Shown piece after piece: positions 1 to 7,919 of a stretch of DNA of 64,000 nucleotides. The stretch is taken from NCBI GenBank assembly GCA_035714085.1, contig DASTMP010000283.1, forward strand, positions 48,950 through 112,949, read 5' to 3'. The translations under genes were made by a program, and so were the position numbers. The notes beneath the pieces are model-generated. The model was not told the DNA's origin, ran no database searches, and saw only the letters and a list, made by a program, of their open reading frames with translations. The DNA comes from JAJVID01 sp035714085 (GTDB lineage Bacteria > Acidobacteriota > Blastocatellia > RBC074). The number at the start of each line of letters is the position of its first letter. The stretch's first letter is position 1.

Positions 1-2
1 TT

Positions 3-614
3 GCCCAGGAGAAACAGAATGACGCGCCGATGCTGACCGGGCTGACCGCCGATGAAGGCAGCGCGTCGCCGACTTACGGCAAGCTCAAAGCCGACGACTT
101 CAAGAAACAGGCGCTACAGCGTTTCGGCGATCTGGCCGACGCGTTCCTGAAGTTTTATCCTTCTGATGACGACGCGCAGTCTGGCGTATCGCAGAAGCAG
201 AGCGCGCGTGAGCAGGGTATGATATCGATGAGCCTCTGGGCCGCCGAGCGCGGGCGAACGAGCAAAGCGAAGGTATGGACCTATTACTTCTCTCGCGCCA
301 TTCCCTGGCCGGATCAGCCGCAATACGGCGCTTTCCACACCTCCGAAGTGCCTTACGTATTCGGCAATTTCAAACTCCTGAACCGACCGTGGGAGCCGAT
401 AGATCGCCAACTCTCCGCAACGATGATGGCGTACTGGGTGAATTTTGCGACGACGGGTGATCCCAACGGCAAGGGGCTGCCGCAGTGGCCGGCCTCCGAC
501 GTGAAGAATCCCGTCACTATGGAACTCGGCGAGAAGACGGGAACACGTCCCATTGCGGACAAAGTCCGGTTCGAGTTTTTCGAAAAGTTTTTTGCCAGGC
601 AGCAAATGCAATAA
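3..614 (+). CDS. Carboxylesterase type B, C-terminal part (cut by window edge)
   Basis: The reading frame is open from the first bases of the window to the TAA at 612-614, so only the last ~203 residues are seen. The visible part has the C-terminal pattern of type B carboxylesterases: a TADEG segment where the acidic triad residue usually lies, an AFHTSEVPYVFG segment that normally carries the catalytic His region, and the tail TTGDPNGKGLPQWP, typical of bacterial para-nitrobenzyl esterases. The intact gene at 2241-3878 ends with a closely similar tail (KTGNPNGKGAPNWP), so the two are paralogues. The nucleophile Ser elbow lies outside the window. Likely secreted ester hydrolase; substrate unknown. 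Confidence 0.85.
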   Translation, partial: AQEKQNDAPMLTGLTADEGSASPTYGKLKADDFKKQALQRFGDLADAFLKFYPSDDDAQSGVSQKQSAREQGMISMSLWAAERGRTSKAKVWTYYFSRAIPWPDQPQYGAFHTSEVPYVFGNFKLLNRPWEPIDRQLSATMMAYWVNFATTGDPNGKGLPQWPASDVKNPVTMELGEKTGTRPIADKVRFEFFEKFFARQQMQ

Positions 615-656
615 ACGATTCGATTGAGAAACCTAAAACAGAAAGGAATCAGACCA

Positions 657-1913
657 ATGAATTATGGAAGGATAGCTGTTCGCGCAGGCGCCGTGTTGTT
701 GATGGTAGCCATATTTGTCTTTTCAGCGATGGCGCAGTCTGCCGCTCCGGCGAATCAGCAGACGCAGGCGCCAGTCGTTACATCGCCTGAAGTTTCTGCA
801 GACCGGCAGATCACCTTCCGGCTGCTTGCGCCGCAGGCTGAAAATGTCAAGCTCACAGGCAGCGACATTCCCGGTGTGGGATCAGGCAAACCGATGACAA
901 AGGGCGACAACGGCGTCTGGGAACTCACCCTCGGCCCGATTGCTTCCGGTTCGTACCGCTACAACTTCAACGTCAACGGCGTGGCGGTGATTGACCCTCG
1001 CAACCCTTTGGTGAGCGAATCGAACAACAACGTCTGGAGCCTCGTTCACGTGCCGGGCTCTGAATTCTCGGACACGAAGAACGTCCCGCATGGCGCGGTC
1101 TCGGCGGTCACGTATTATTCGACGGCGCTCGGCAAGTTCCGCCGCATGCACATCTACACGCCACCAGGCTATGAATCGGGGCAGGGCAAGTTCCCAGTCT
1201 TTTACCTGTTGCATGGAGCAGGGGATTGTGACGATTCATGGACGTCGGTCGGGCGCGCCGGATTTATTCTCGACAATCTGATAGCGGCCAAAAAAGCCAA
1301 ACCGATGATTATCGTGATGCCCGCTGGACACACGCGCCCATTCGGCCGAGGGCCGGCGCCGGGCGGCGCGCCGCCAGCCGGCGCCGCGCCGCCGCCGGAC
1401 GAGTTCATTCAGGATTTCATGACCGACATCATGCCGTATGTCGAAAAGAATTACCGCTTGCTCGCGGGTCGCGAAAACCGCGCGATTGCGGGGCTCTCGA
1501 TGGGCGGCAATCAAACGCTCAACATCGCGCTGCCGAATATGGAAAAGTTCGGCTACGTTGGCGTCTTCAGCTCCGGGCTGCTCAACGTCTTTGCGCGTCA
1601 GGCTCCTGGCGCGGGCGCCCCGCCCGCCGCGAATGCCCCGGCGCAGATCACGCCAGCCGGCGAAGCGTGGCTCAAACAGCATCAGGCCAAGCTCGACGAC
1701 GCCAATTTGAAAAAGGGGTTGAAACTGCTCTGGGTCGGCATCGGCAAAGATGACTTCCTGCTTAACAGCAGCCACGCCACCGTGGAACTTCTCAAGAAGC
1801 ACGGATTCACGCCGATTTCCCGAGAATCTGAAGGCGGCCATACTTGGATCAATTGGCGAAATTACCTGAACGAGTTCGCGCCGCAACTCTTCCAGACGAA
1901 GACTGCGATGTGA
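657..1913 (+). CDS. Secreted esterase, enterochelin-esterase/esterase-D type
   Basis: A 418-residue alpha/beta-hydrolase. I chose the ATG at 657 rather than an in-frame TTG at 624: it has an AAAGGA-type ribosome site just upstream and gives a clean signal peptide (MNYGRIAVRAGAVLLMVAIF...SAMAQ). An N-terminal beta-sandwich like CBM48/E-set domains (FRLLAPQAENVKLTGSD) precedes the catalytic domain. That domain shows YLLHGAGDCDDSW (oxyanion region), the nucleophile elbow GLSMGG, and a C-terminal GGHTWINWR that should hold the catalytic His. This arrangement is shared with Fes-like siderophore esterases and feruloyl/acetyl-xylan esterases. A Pro/Ala/Gly-rich insertion (about residues 225-245) is low complexity. 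The gene sits 42 nt after a carboxylesterase, suggesting a hydrolase cluster. Family confident, substrate not. Confidence 0.85.
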   Translation: MNYGRIAVRAGAVLLMVAIFVFSAMAQSAAPANQQTQAPVVTSPEVSADRQITFRLLAPQAENVKLTGSDIPGVGSGKPMTKGDNGVWELTLGPIASGSYRYNFNVNGVAVIDPRNPLVSESNNNVWSLVHVPGSEFSDTKNVPHGAVSAVTYYSTALGKFRRMHIYTPPGYESGQGKFPVFYLLHGAGDCDDSWTSVGRAGFILDNLIAAKKAKPMIIVMPAGHTRPFGRGPAPGGAPPAGAAPPPDEFIQDFMTDIMPYVEKNYRLLAGRENRAIAGLSMGGNQTLNIALPNMEKFGYVGVFSSGLLNVFARQAPGAGAPPAANAPAQITPAGEAWLKQHQAKLDDANLKKGLKLLWVGIGKDDFLLNSSHATVELLKKHGFTPISRESEGGHTWINWRNYLNEFAPQLFQTKTAM

Positions 1914-1915
1914 CT

Positions 1916-1957
1916 TGAGGCCTGCGCATAAATCGGCGGAGCCTATGGCGCGCAGCG
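1916..1957 (+). repeat. REP-like intergenic repeat, copy A
   Basis: About 42 nt (TGAGGCCTGCGCATAAATCG and onward) lying directly after a stop codon. It recurs almost identically at 20864-20904 directly after tssL. AGGC near the left end can pair with GCCT further right, so the unit has weak palindromic character. Confidence 0.6.
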
Positions 1958-2050
1958 GTTCGGGATACCGCTGCCAAACTCAGGTTTTACGGCCTATGGC
2001 GTTTTTAGCCCTGGTGTTCAGAATAGAAAATACCTGACGACTGACAACCG

Positions 2051-2149
2051 ACAACTGACGACTGATGAAAAATAAACCGGCGCTCGGAGCCAAACGCTTG
2101 TGTTTATTTTGAACCAGTGATCAGTTGTCAGTAGCCAGTCGTCAGTTGT
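2051..2149. repeat. Long imperfect inverted repeat (MITE-like or terminator)
   Basis: ACAACTGACGACTG at 2051-2064 is the exact reverse complement of CAGTCGTCAGTTGT at 2136-2149. Inside it AAAATAAAC at 2069-2077 is the exact reverse complement of GTTTATTTT at 2102-2110. Together they form a nested hairpin of about 99 nt between two esterase genes. The inner stem runs into a T-rich stretch on the + strand and could terminate upstream transcription; the nested symmetry would also fit a small non-autonomous element. Confidence 0.65.
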
Positions 2150-2240
2150 ATCGATGTCCTCAACACCATGGAAGTTTGCCAGTAGTATTCCAAACAATCG
2201 CACTCCAAATTCGTACAATTGCTGACACTGAGAGGAACTG

Positions 2241-3878
2241 ATGAGCTCAATAAAACGCAACCGATTCTTTATCTCTGCGATAGTGTTGACCATAACTTTA
2301 ACCGCCGGGGCGTTCGCCCAAGACCGCGTCAAGATCGCCAACGGTACGCTCGAAGGCGTTTCTGACAAAAGTTCCGGCGTGCGGAGTTTCAAGGGAATTC
2401 CGTTCGGCGAGCCGCCCCTGGGGGAATTGCGCTGGAAGCCGCCGCAACCGGTCAAAAACTGGCAGGGCGTGCGCAAGGCTGACAAGTTTGGGCCGCGTTG
2501 TATGCAGCGTCCCATCTTCGGCGATATGAACTTTCGCTCGAATGGAATGAGTGAAGACTGTCTCTATTTGAATGTTTGGACGCCCGCTAAAACTGGCAAT
2601 GAGAAGCTGCCGGTTTTGGTCTACTTCTTCGGCGGTGGTTTTGTGGCCGGCGACGGCTCGGAGGGGCGCTACGACGGCGAGAGCATGGCGAAGAAGGGCA
2701 TCGTGGCGATTACGGTAAATTACCGTTTGGGCGTGTTCGGCTTCTTCGCGCATCCCGAGTTGACGAAGGAATCGTCGAACCACGCCTCCGGCAATTACGC
2801 TCTGTTCGATCAGCGCGCGGCGCTCGAGTGGGCGCAAAAGAACATCGCGGCTTTCGGCGGTGATCCGAAGCGCGTCACGATCGCGGGCGAATCCGCCGGT
2901 TCAATCGCGGTCAGCGCGCAGATGGCTTCGCCGCTGTCTAAGAACCTGATCGCGGGCGCGATCGGTGAAAGCGGCTCGATCCTCGGCGCGCTTTCCGCAG
3001 TCCCACTGGCGGAAGGCGAGCAGATGGGCGCCAAGTTCGCGGCCAGCCTCGGCAAGGGAGACGCTCCATCACTTGCGGCGTTGCGCGAGATGACCTCCGA
3101 ACAACTGCTCGAAGCAACGGCGAAACCCGGCCAACCCTGGTTTACCCCGACCGTGGACGGTTACTTCTTCCCGAAATCGCCATTCGAGATTTTTGCGGCC
3201 GGCGAACAGGCCCACGTCCCGTTGCTGGCCGGAGTGAACTCCGAAGAAATGGGTTACTTCGCCGTGCTTGGTCGCGAGAATCCGACGGTCGAAAACTATC
3301 GCAAGGCGCTCGAACGGTTCTATCCCGGCAAGGGCGAAGAGGTCTTCAAACTTTACCCGGCCTCGAACGAGACCGAGGTGATGGATTCCGCGCGTGAGCT
3401 GGCGAGCGACCGCTTCATCAGCTACAGCACGTGGAAGTGGGTGGACGTGGCGACGAAGACCGGCGGCAAGCCGACCTACTATTATCTTTACGCCCGACCG
3501 CGCCCGGCGATGCGACCGGAAATGGGCGATGCCCAGCCAGGCCTCGCAGGAGGCGTCGTGCGGGGGCAGCAGGCGGCGGCAAATCCGCGGCCCCAACCGC
3601 GTGGCGCAGTTCACTCGGCGGAGATAGAGTACGCGATGGGCAACCTCGATTTGAACAAGGTCTATGCGTGGACGGCGGACGATAACAAAGTCTCGCAAAT
3701 CATGCAGGACTACTTCGCCAATTTCATCAAGACAGGGAACCCGAACGGCAAGGGGGCGCCGAACTGGCCGAAGTTCAGCGAGGGGCAGCGGATCGTCATT
3801 GATGTGAATACTCGCGCCGAAGCCGAAAAGATGCGAGCGCGCTACGAATTTCTCGATCAGTTCTACGTCAAGAAGTAG
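2241..3878 (+). CDS. Secreted carboxylesterase type B (para-nitrobenzyl esterase-like)
   Basis: A 545-residue protein, the normal size for bacterial type B carboxylesterases, starting with a signal peptide that ends near TAGAFAQ. The start is supported by GAGGA just upstream. Visible hallmarks are FKGIPFGEPPLGELRWKPPQP near the N-terminus, SEDCLYLNVWTP, the oxyanion segment FFGGGFVAGDGS, the nucleophile motif GESAGS (Ser about residue 218), and the acidic residue in the GVNSEEMGYF region. The usual H in GAxHSAEIEY (AVHSAEIEYAMG) provides the catalytic His. It hydrolyses carboxylic esters outside the cytoplasm; the natural substrate cannot be told. Its C-terminal tail resembles that of the truncated paralogue at the window start, and an Abhydrolase_10-like gene follows after 8 nt, so they are probably co-transcribed. 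Confidence 0.92.
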   Translation: MSSIKRNRFFISAIVLTITLTAGAFAQDRVKIANGTLEGVSDKSSGVRSFKGIPFGEPPLGELRWKPPQPVKNWQGVRKADKFGPRCMQRPIFGDMNFRSNGMSEDCLYLNVWTPAKTGNEKLPVLVYFFGGGFVAGDGSEGRYDGESMAKKGIVAITVNYRLGVFGFFAHPELTKESSNHASGNYALFDQRAALEWAQKNIAAFGGDPKRVTIAGESAGSIAVSAQMASPLSKNLIAGAIGESGSILGALSAVPLAEGEQMGAKFAASLGKGDAPSLAALREMTSEQLLEATAKPGQPWFTPTVDGYFFPKSPFEIFAAGEQAHVPLLAGVNSEEMGYFAVLGRENPTVENYRKALERFYPGKGEEVFKLYPASNETEVMDSARELASDRFISYSTWKWVDVATKTGGKPTYYYLYARPRPAMRPEMGDAQPGLAGGVVRGQQAAANPRPQPRGAVHSAEIEYAMGNLDLNKVYAWTADDNKVSQIMQDYFANFIKTGNPNGKGAPNWPKFSEGQRIVIDVNTRAEAEKMRARYEFLDQFYVKK

Positions 3879-3886
3879 GGAATCGT

Positions 3887-5938
3887 ATGAAAACGACGCT
3901 TTTTCCTCTCAACTTCATCCTAAAATCGTCGGTCGTTTGTTTTGCGATTGCCGTTGCCCTTGTTTGCGCCGTGACGGCGGAAGCAAGGGTGACGCGCATT
4001 GTGATCGAGCAGAGACAATCGCCCGCTTATGAAGGCAGGTCTTTCGGCGCTGTCGGACAGTACGAAATTCTTGCCGGAAAGGCTTATGGCGAACTCGATC
4101 CCCAGGACCCGCATAACACGATAATTACCGACCTTCAGTTCGCGCCTCGCAATGCGCGCGGGATGGTCGAATACCTGGCGACCTTTACGCTCGTCAAGCC
4201 GGTGGATTTAGCGAAGGCGAACGGCGCGCTGCTTTATGCAGTGCCGAATCGCGGCAACCGCATCACGACGACCGCCTTCGGCGTGGCGGGAGAATCAGGC
4301 GAAGAGTTTTTTCTGAAGCGCGGTTACATCATTCTGCATAGCGGCTGGCAGGGCGATCTTCCGCCACGCCCCGGAGCCGAAAGGATCACCGTTCCGGTCG
4401 CCAAAAATCCTGACGGTTCGAGCATTGTCGGCCATGCCCTCGCCCGTTTCTACGACATGCCCGCAGGCGCGAACACTTTATCACTGCCCGTCGCTCACGA
4501 AACCGCCAGTCTGGACACGGCCAAAGCCACGCTCACAAAACGGGCCTCCGAAGATGGCGCAGTCATCCCGATTTCCGGCGCGGATTGGGCGTTCGCCGAT
4601 TGCGACAAGACGCCTTTTCCCGGGGCGCCAGACGCAAACAAAGTGTGCGTGAAAGGCGGCTTCGATCCGGCGTATCTTTACGAACTGAGCTACACCGCGA
4701 AAGACCCGCTAGTTCTCGGTATCGGCTTTGCGGCGACGCGCGACATCGTTTCATTTTTCCGCCACGCCGAAAAGGACGAAAACAACAAAGCCAGCCCTAT
4801 CGCAGGGCGCGTAAACCATGTAATTGCCCAGGGTATTTCGCAATCGGGCAATTTCATCAAGACCTTCATCCATCTGGGCTTCAATCAGGACGAAGCGAAT
4901 CGCATTGTGTGGGATGGCGCAAACGACCATATCGCAGGGCGGCAATTGGCGATGAATATCCGCTTCGCCACTCCAGGCGGCGCGGCGAATTTGTACGAGG
5001 CGGGCAGCGAGCCGCCGCTCTGGTGGAGCCAGTACGAAGACAGCACTCGCGGTCAAAAGACTGCTAGCATGCTTGACCGCTGCCGGAGAACAATAACTTG
5101 CCCCAAGATTTTTGAGACCTTCGGTTCGGCGGAATTCTGGGGACTGCGAATGTCTCCAAACCTGTTCGGCACAAAAGCGGATGTGGACATCCCACTGCCG
5201 CCGAACGTACGCCGCTATTACTTTCCCGGCACGACACATGGCGGTGGGCGCGGCGGCTTCAGCTCCGACGTGGCTGCGTTGCGGGGCGCCTGTGAATTGC
5301 CAAACAATCCCAACCCTCAATCAGATACCATGCGCGCCTTGATCGTCGCGCTGACTGATTGGGTGGTAAAGGATGTTGAGCCGCCGCCCAGCGTCTACCC
5401 GCGTCTGGATCAAGGCCAACTCGCGCCGCCTGACCACAGAGCGATGGGCTTCCCCTTGATTCCAGGCATGCCGCTGCCTGACAACCTTATCAATCCGTTG
5501 CTTGATTACGATTTCGGCCCGGAATTTAAGTACGGCGATTTGTCTCGCGTGATGACATTGCAGCCGCCGATAATCAAACGCGTCCTGCCCATGCTCGTTC
5601 CGAAAGTAGACGCCGACGGTAATGAAACGAGCGGCATCCCGTCGCCATTGCTTCAAGCGCCGCTCGGCTCGTATCTGGGCTGGAACGTTACGCGAACAGG
5701 CTTCTATAAAGGGCGCGGCTGTGGCTTCGCCGGCGGATTCATCCCGTTCGCGAAAACGAAAGCTGAACGACTGGCGACTGGCGACCCGCGGCTCTCGCTG
5801 GAAGAACGCTACCACGATCACGCGGGCTACGTGGCTGCAGTGAAGAAGGGGATTGAGCGTTTGAGCCGGCGTTTTCTACTGCCCGAAGACGCCGAGCGTC
5901 TGACTCGTCAGGCCGACGAGAGCGACGTTTTGCGTTAG
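3887..5938 (+). CDS. Alpha/beta hydrolase domain-containing secreted protein (Abhydrolase_10-like)
   Basis: A 683-residue protein with a long signal peptide (MKTTLFPLNF...VCAVTAEA). The opening TRIVIEQRQSPAYEGRSFGAVGQYE is the recognisable start of the large Abhydrolase_10 (PF20091-type) family. The predicted nucleophile elbow is GISQSGNF at about residues 317-324; YFPGTTHGGGRG may carry the His. These proteins are exported hydrolases of unknown substrate that often accompany esterases in soil bacteria. The gene begins 8 nt after the type B carboxylesterase stop, indicating an operon. Family fairly sure; reaction unknown. Confidence 0.8.
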   Translation: MKTTLFPLNFILKSSVVCFAIAVALVCAVTAEARVTRIVIEQRQSPAYEGRSFGAVGQYEILAGKAYGELDPQDPHNTIITDLQFAPRNARGMVEYLATFTLVKPVDLAKANGALLYAVPNRGNRITTTAFGVAGESGEEFFLKRGYIILHSGWQGDLPPRPGAERITVPVAKNPDGSSIVGHALARFYDMPAGANTLSLPVAHETASLDTAKATLTKRASEDGAVIPISGADWAFADCDKTPFPGAPDANKVCVKGGFDPAYLYELSYTAKDPLVLGIGFAATRDIVSFFRHAEKDENNKASPIAGRVNHVIAQGISQSGNFIKTFIHLGFNQDEANRIVWDGANDHIAGRQLAMNIRFATPGGAANLYEAGSEPPLWWSQYEDSTRGQKTASMLDRCRRTITCPKIFETFGSAEFWGLRMSPNLFGTKADVDIPLPPNVRRYYFPGTTHGGGRGGFSSDVAALRGACELPNNPNPQSDTMRALIVALTDWVVKDVEPPPSVYPRLDQGQLAPPDHRAMGFPLIPGMPLPDNLINPLLDYDFGPEFKYGDLSRVMTLQPPIIKRVLPMLVPKVDADGNETSGIPSPLLQAPLGSYLGWNVTRTGFYKGRGCGFAGGFIPFAKTKAERLATGDPRLSLEERYHDHAGYVAAVKKGIERLSRRFLLPEDAERLTRQADESDVLR

Positions 5939-6258
5939 GGAAATCAGGCCACGCAACATTGGGACTGATTTCCGGCCAATTCATCGGTTGTCCGGTTGGC
6001 GAACGCTTCGTGGCTGATCCAAATTGATTTTCTTTCTTGGTTTTCACCTGACCATCGCATAGAATCTGTCTCCGCAATTTTTTGCGACCATTTGCCTTGG
6101 CGCCAACTTAGCCTGTCACTTCGATTTCATTCACGCGAGGCTTTGCGCCTTTCCTTCAGTCTCGGAATCTGTCTAGGAAAATTGCCCCTCGCCAAATTAC
6201 GACCTAACCATCAGCGCATTCTGGGCGCGTTTCCCTCAGGAGGAACAACAGTCAACTA
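5939..6258. other. Intergenic region, no gene recognised
   Basis: About 320 nt between the hydrolase operon and the right end of the TnpB element. Frames are broken and I see no convincing start or domain. The part next to 6258 would be the guide-adjacent flank of the TnpB element (see the reRNA entry). Confidence 0.6.
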
Positions 6259-6293
6259 CTCCATCTAAGCGCGAGGAAGCGCTGTAGATGGAG
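6259..6293 (-). ncRNA. Right-end hairpin, probable 3' end of the TnpB-associated reRNA scaffold
   Basis: CTCCATCTA (6259-6267) pairs with TAGATGGAG (6285-6293) and AGCGC (6268-6272) with GCGCT (6279-6283), with loop GAGGAA and bulged G6284. The tnpB stop codon (6265-6267) lies inside the stem. In characterised TnpB systems the guide-bearing reRNA (omega RNA) overlaps the 3' end of tnpB, ends in such a hairpin, and uses the sequence just outside the element as guide. By that rule the guide would be read from 6258 leftwards on the - strand. The structure is seen directly; RNA function is inference. Confidence 0.55.
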
Positions 6294-7443
6294 CTTGCGG
6301 TTTCAGGTTTCGTACTTGACGCTTCTTCTCAGAAGAACGAACCGCTTCGGGCCGGTTGACTTCCTTCCACGGATATTCGCAGAAGTAGCGGCCCATCACC
6401 ACAAGGTCATGCCTCGCGGCGATAGATTTCGCTCCATTCAGATCGGCGTTGATCTGATAGCCGCAATCGCGGCATTGGAAATCCGATTGGCTCGGACGTA
6501 CGCCCAGATGCAAACATCGCGAACAGGTCTGTGAAGTGTACCGAGGCGAGACGGTGACAACCTCCACGCCCGCCATGGCAGCCTTATAGCGGATCATCCA
6601 TTGGAGTTCGGCGAAACTCCATTCGTGAACGCATTTCGCCTTGCCGGTCTCACGAATCCCGTTGAGATCTTCGAGGACGATCCGTTGATTGTTCGCCTTG
6701 GCGTCAGCCACGATTTGTTTGCTGACGCAGTGATTGGTGTCCGCGACGAAACGCCTCTCACAACCAGAGACACGTTTGAGCGCGCGTTTGGCGCTCTTGC
6801 TGCCGTTGGCCTGAAGAGACCGTCTCGTCCTTTTGTAGCAGGATTTTTTGTGGCGGATATTCTTCGCCGTGTGGAATTTATTGTCAGATGTCACCGCCAC
6901 GCGGCTGAAACCGAGATCGACGCCGAGACTGCCCTGTGGGTGTTTAACTTCCAGCGCCGGAATCGTGATCGAAATGTGCAGGTAGAAGTTCCCCTTGCGA
7001 TAGACCAATTCGGCGGAGCCAAGTTCGCCCTGGCAAAGTTGGTTGCGCATCCTGGCTGACATCTGCAACCGGCCTATGACGCGGCCTTTCGGACAGATAG
7101 TCAGCGAGGCGGTCTGACAATCATGACCAAGAGTCATCGACTTGGCGTCATATCGCACAGAAGAATGTGGTTTGAATTGATGCCACTTATTCTGGTCGCG
7201 AGTGTAAACGGCGCTGACCTTGGCAATCGCGTTGATCACGTGCTGCGAAGGCAGATTCGTTTCATCTCGGATCAGGCGATAGCCTTCGTGATGGATGTCA
7301 TATCTGCGATGCAAATCACGCTGAAAGGCGAGTTCGGAAAGGGTGTTGCAGGCGCGATTGAACTCTTCCATAGCGGATTTGAGTTCCTGCTCAGCGCTAG
7401 AGGCCATAACCAACTTGGCCTTTATCGACAAGTGAACATCCAT
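6265..7443 (-). CDS. tnpB: RNA-guided endonuclease TnpB (OrfB/IS605 family)
   Basis: A 392-residue TnpB if translation starts at 7443 (MDVHLSIKAKL), the usual family start; the open frame extends further upstream to 7596 but that part is repeat-rich and crosses the left-end hairpin. All catalytic elements look intact: RuvC-I Asp in GVDLGFSRVA (D176), RuvC-II Glu in IVLEDLNGI (E258), RuvC-III Asp in NADLNGAKSIA (D334), and a zinc ribbon CSRC...CRDC (C307, C310, C324, C327) between RuvC-II and RuvC-III. TnpB cleaves DNA at sites matching the guide of its reRNA next to a short TAM and helps the element persist. The tail after RuvC-III (about 55 residues, basic) doubles as scaffold-RNA coding sequence. 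The gene is convergent with the hydrolase operon. Confidence 0.93.
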   Translation of the reverse strand: MDVHLSIKAKLVMASSAEQELKSAMEEFNRACNTLSELAFQRDLHRRYDIHHEGYRLIRDETNLPSQHVINAIAKVSAVYTRDQNKWHQFKPHSSVRYDAKSMTLGHDCQTASLTICPKGRVIGRLQMSARMRNQLCQGELGSAELVYRKGNFYLHISITIPALEVKHPQGSLGVDLGFSRVAVTSDNKFHTAKNIRHKKSCYKRTRRSLQANGSKSAKRALKRVSGCERRFVADTNHCVSKQIVADAKANNQRIVLEDLNGIRETGKAKCVHEWSFAELQWMIRYKAAMAGVEVVTVSPRYTSQTCSRCLHLGVRPSQSDFQCRDCGYQINADLNGAKSIAARHDLVVMGRYFCEYPWKEVNRPEAVRSSEKKRQVRNLKPQAPSTALPRA

Positions 7444-7512
7444 CCGAATAATATGCCACAAGTGTTTTACATGAGACAAGCGTTTTACATGCGAAAGTGG
7501 CGGCGCATTCCT

Positions 7513-7544
7513 CTCCCCCCAAAACGAAGCGTTTATGGGGGGAG
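7513..7544 (-). repeat. Left-end hairpin of the TnpB element
   Basis: CTCCCCCC (7513-7520) pairs with GGGGGGAG (7537-7544), A7521 with T7536, and AAACG continues to CGTTT around a 3-nt loop, with A7535 bulged. This matches the size and bulge of the right-end hairpin and is the expected subterminal structure recognised by an IS200/IS605 Y1 transposase. Confidence 0.65.
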
Positions 7545-7596
7545 TATCCTGCGCAAAGAAAGATGAAAGCGACCTTTTGAAAAACGTTTCAGGCAT

Positions 7597-7838
7597 GTAG
7601 TGGTCCTTCCGCCCCGCGGCCTGAAGTCGCCAAGGCCATAGACCGCTATTGACTTTGCAAGAGCCCTGCCGCGGTAGAGCTCTTTATCTTTACACGGATC
7701 AATCTCCTCATTATTATCAGCGGATGTGGATGAAGCTGATCACCACCTCGATTCTAGCTATTCTTATCACGGCTGTCTCGACGTATTACGCCACAAAGAT
7801 CGACTTTGGATTGCGCGTGGGGTCGTGAACTATTCAAA
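7597..7838. other. Intergenic region upstream of the kinase, with one doubtful small ORF
   Basis: Mostly unassigned sequence between the TnpB element and the 22-nt repeats. It includes 7724-7828 (+), a 34-codon frame encoding one hydrophobic segment (MWMKLITTSILAILITAVS...). No ribosome site stands in front of it, so it may be chance or the remnant of a disrupted membrane gene. Confidence 0.35.
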
Positions 7839-7904
7839 ATCGTAATTGACTAAAGTTGGCATCGTAATTGGCTGAAGTCAGCATCGTAATAGGCTGAAGT
7901 CGGC
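7839..7904 (+). promoter_or_regulatory. Three tandem 22-nt direct repeats upstream of the T6SS kinase
   Basis: Units at 7839-7860, 7861-7882 and 7883-7904 follow the pattern ATCGTAATNGNCTNAAGTYNGC and are joined without spacers. The array ends 15 nt before the kinase ATG. A 22-nt period is about two helical turns, which would put bound proteins on the same DNA face. I read it as a candidate regulator-binding array or leader element for the T6SS regulatory operon; the repeat is seen, the role is inferred. Confidence 0.6.
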
Positions 7905-7919
7905 TAAAAGCGGCGAATC

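Larger units (their letters stand above)
1914..2240. other. Intergenic region with REP-like unit and long inverted repeat
   Basis: This 327-nt gap holds no credible gene. It contains the REP-like unit at 1916-1957 and the inverted repeat at 2051-2149, and ends with the GAGGA ribosome site of the next esterase. Short CAGTTGTCAGT-type motifs are scattered through it. Confidence 0.7.
6259..7575 (-). mobile_element. Solitary IS200/IS605-group element carrying TnpB only
   Basis: The element consists of one tnpB gene on the - strand flanked by two hairpins of the same build: about 14 bp of stem with a single bulged base (6259-6293 and 7513-7544). On the - strand both hairpins begin CTCC, contain CGCTTC and end GGAG, as expected for left and right ends of one element. 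No tnpA (Y1 HUH transposase) is present, so movement would need TnpA in trans. The outer limits are approximate: the right edge should lie just outside 6259, the left edge 10-30 nt outside 7544. Confidence 0.7.

Noticed and set aside
7724..7828. 34-codon hydrophobic ORF upstream of the kinase as a real small membrane protein
   Set aside because: No ribosome site, no homologous context, and it lies in unassigned sequence; mentioned only as doubtful within the gap entry.
7839..7904. 22-nt repeats as a CRISPR array
   Set aside because: The units abut with no spacers and no cas gene is present.
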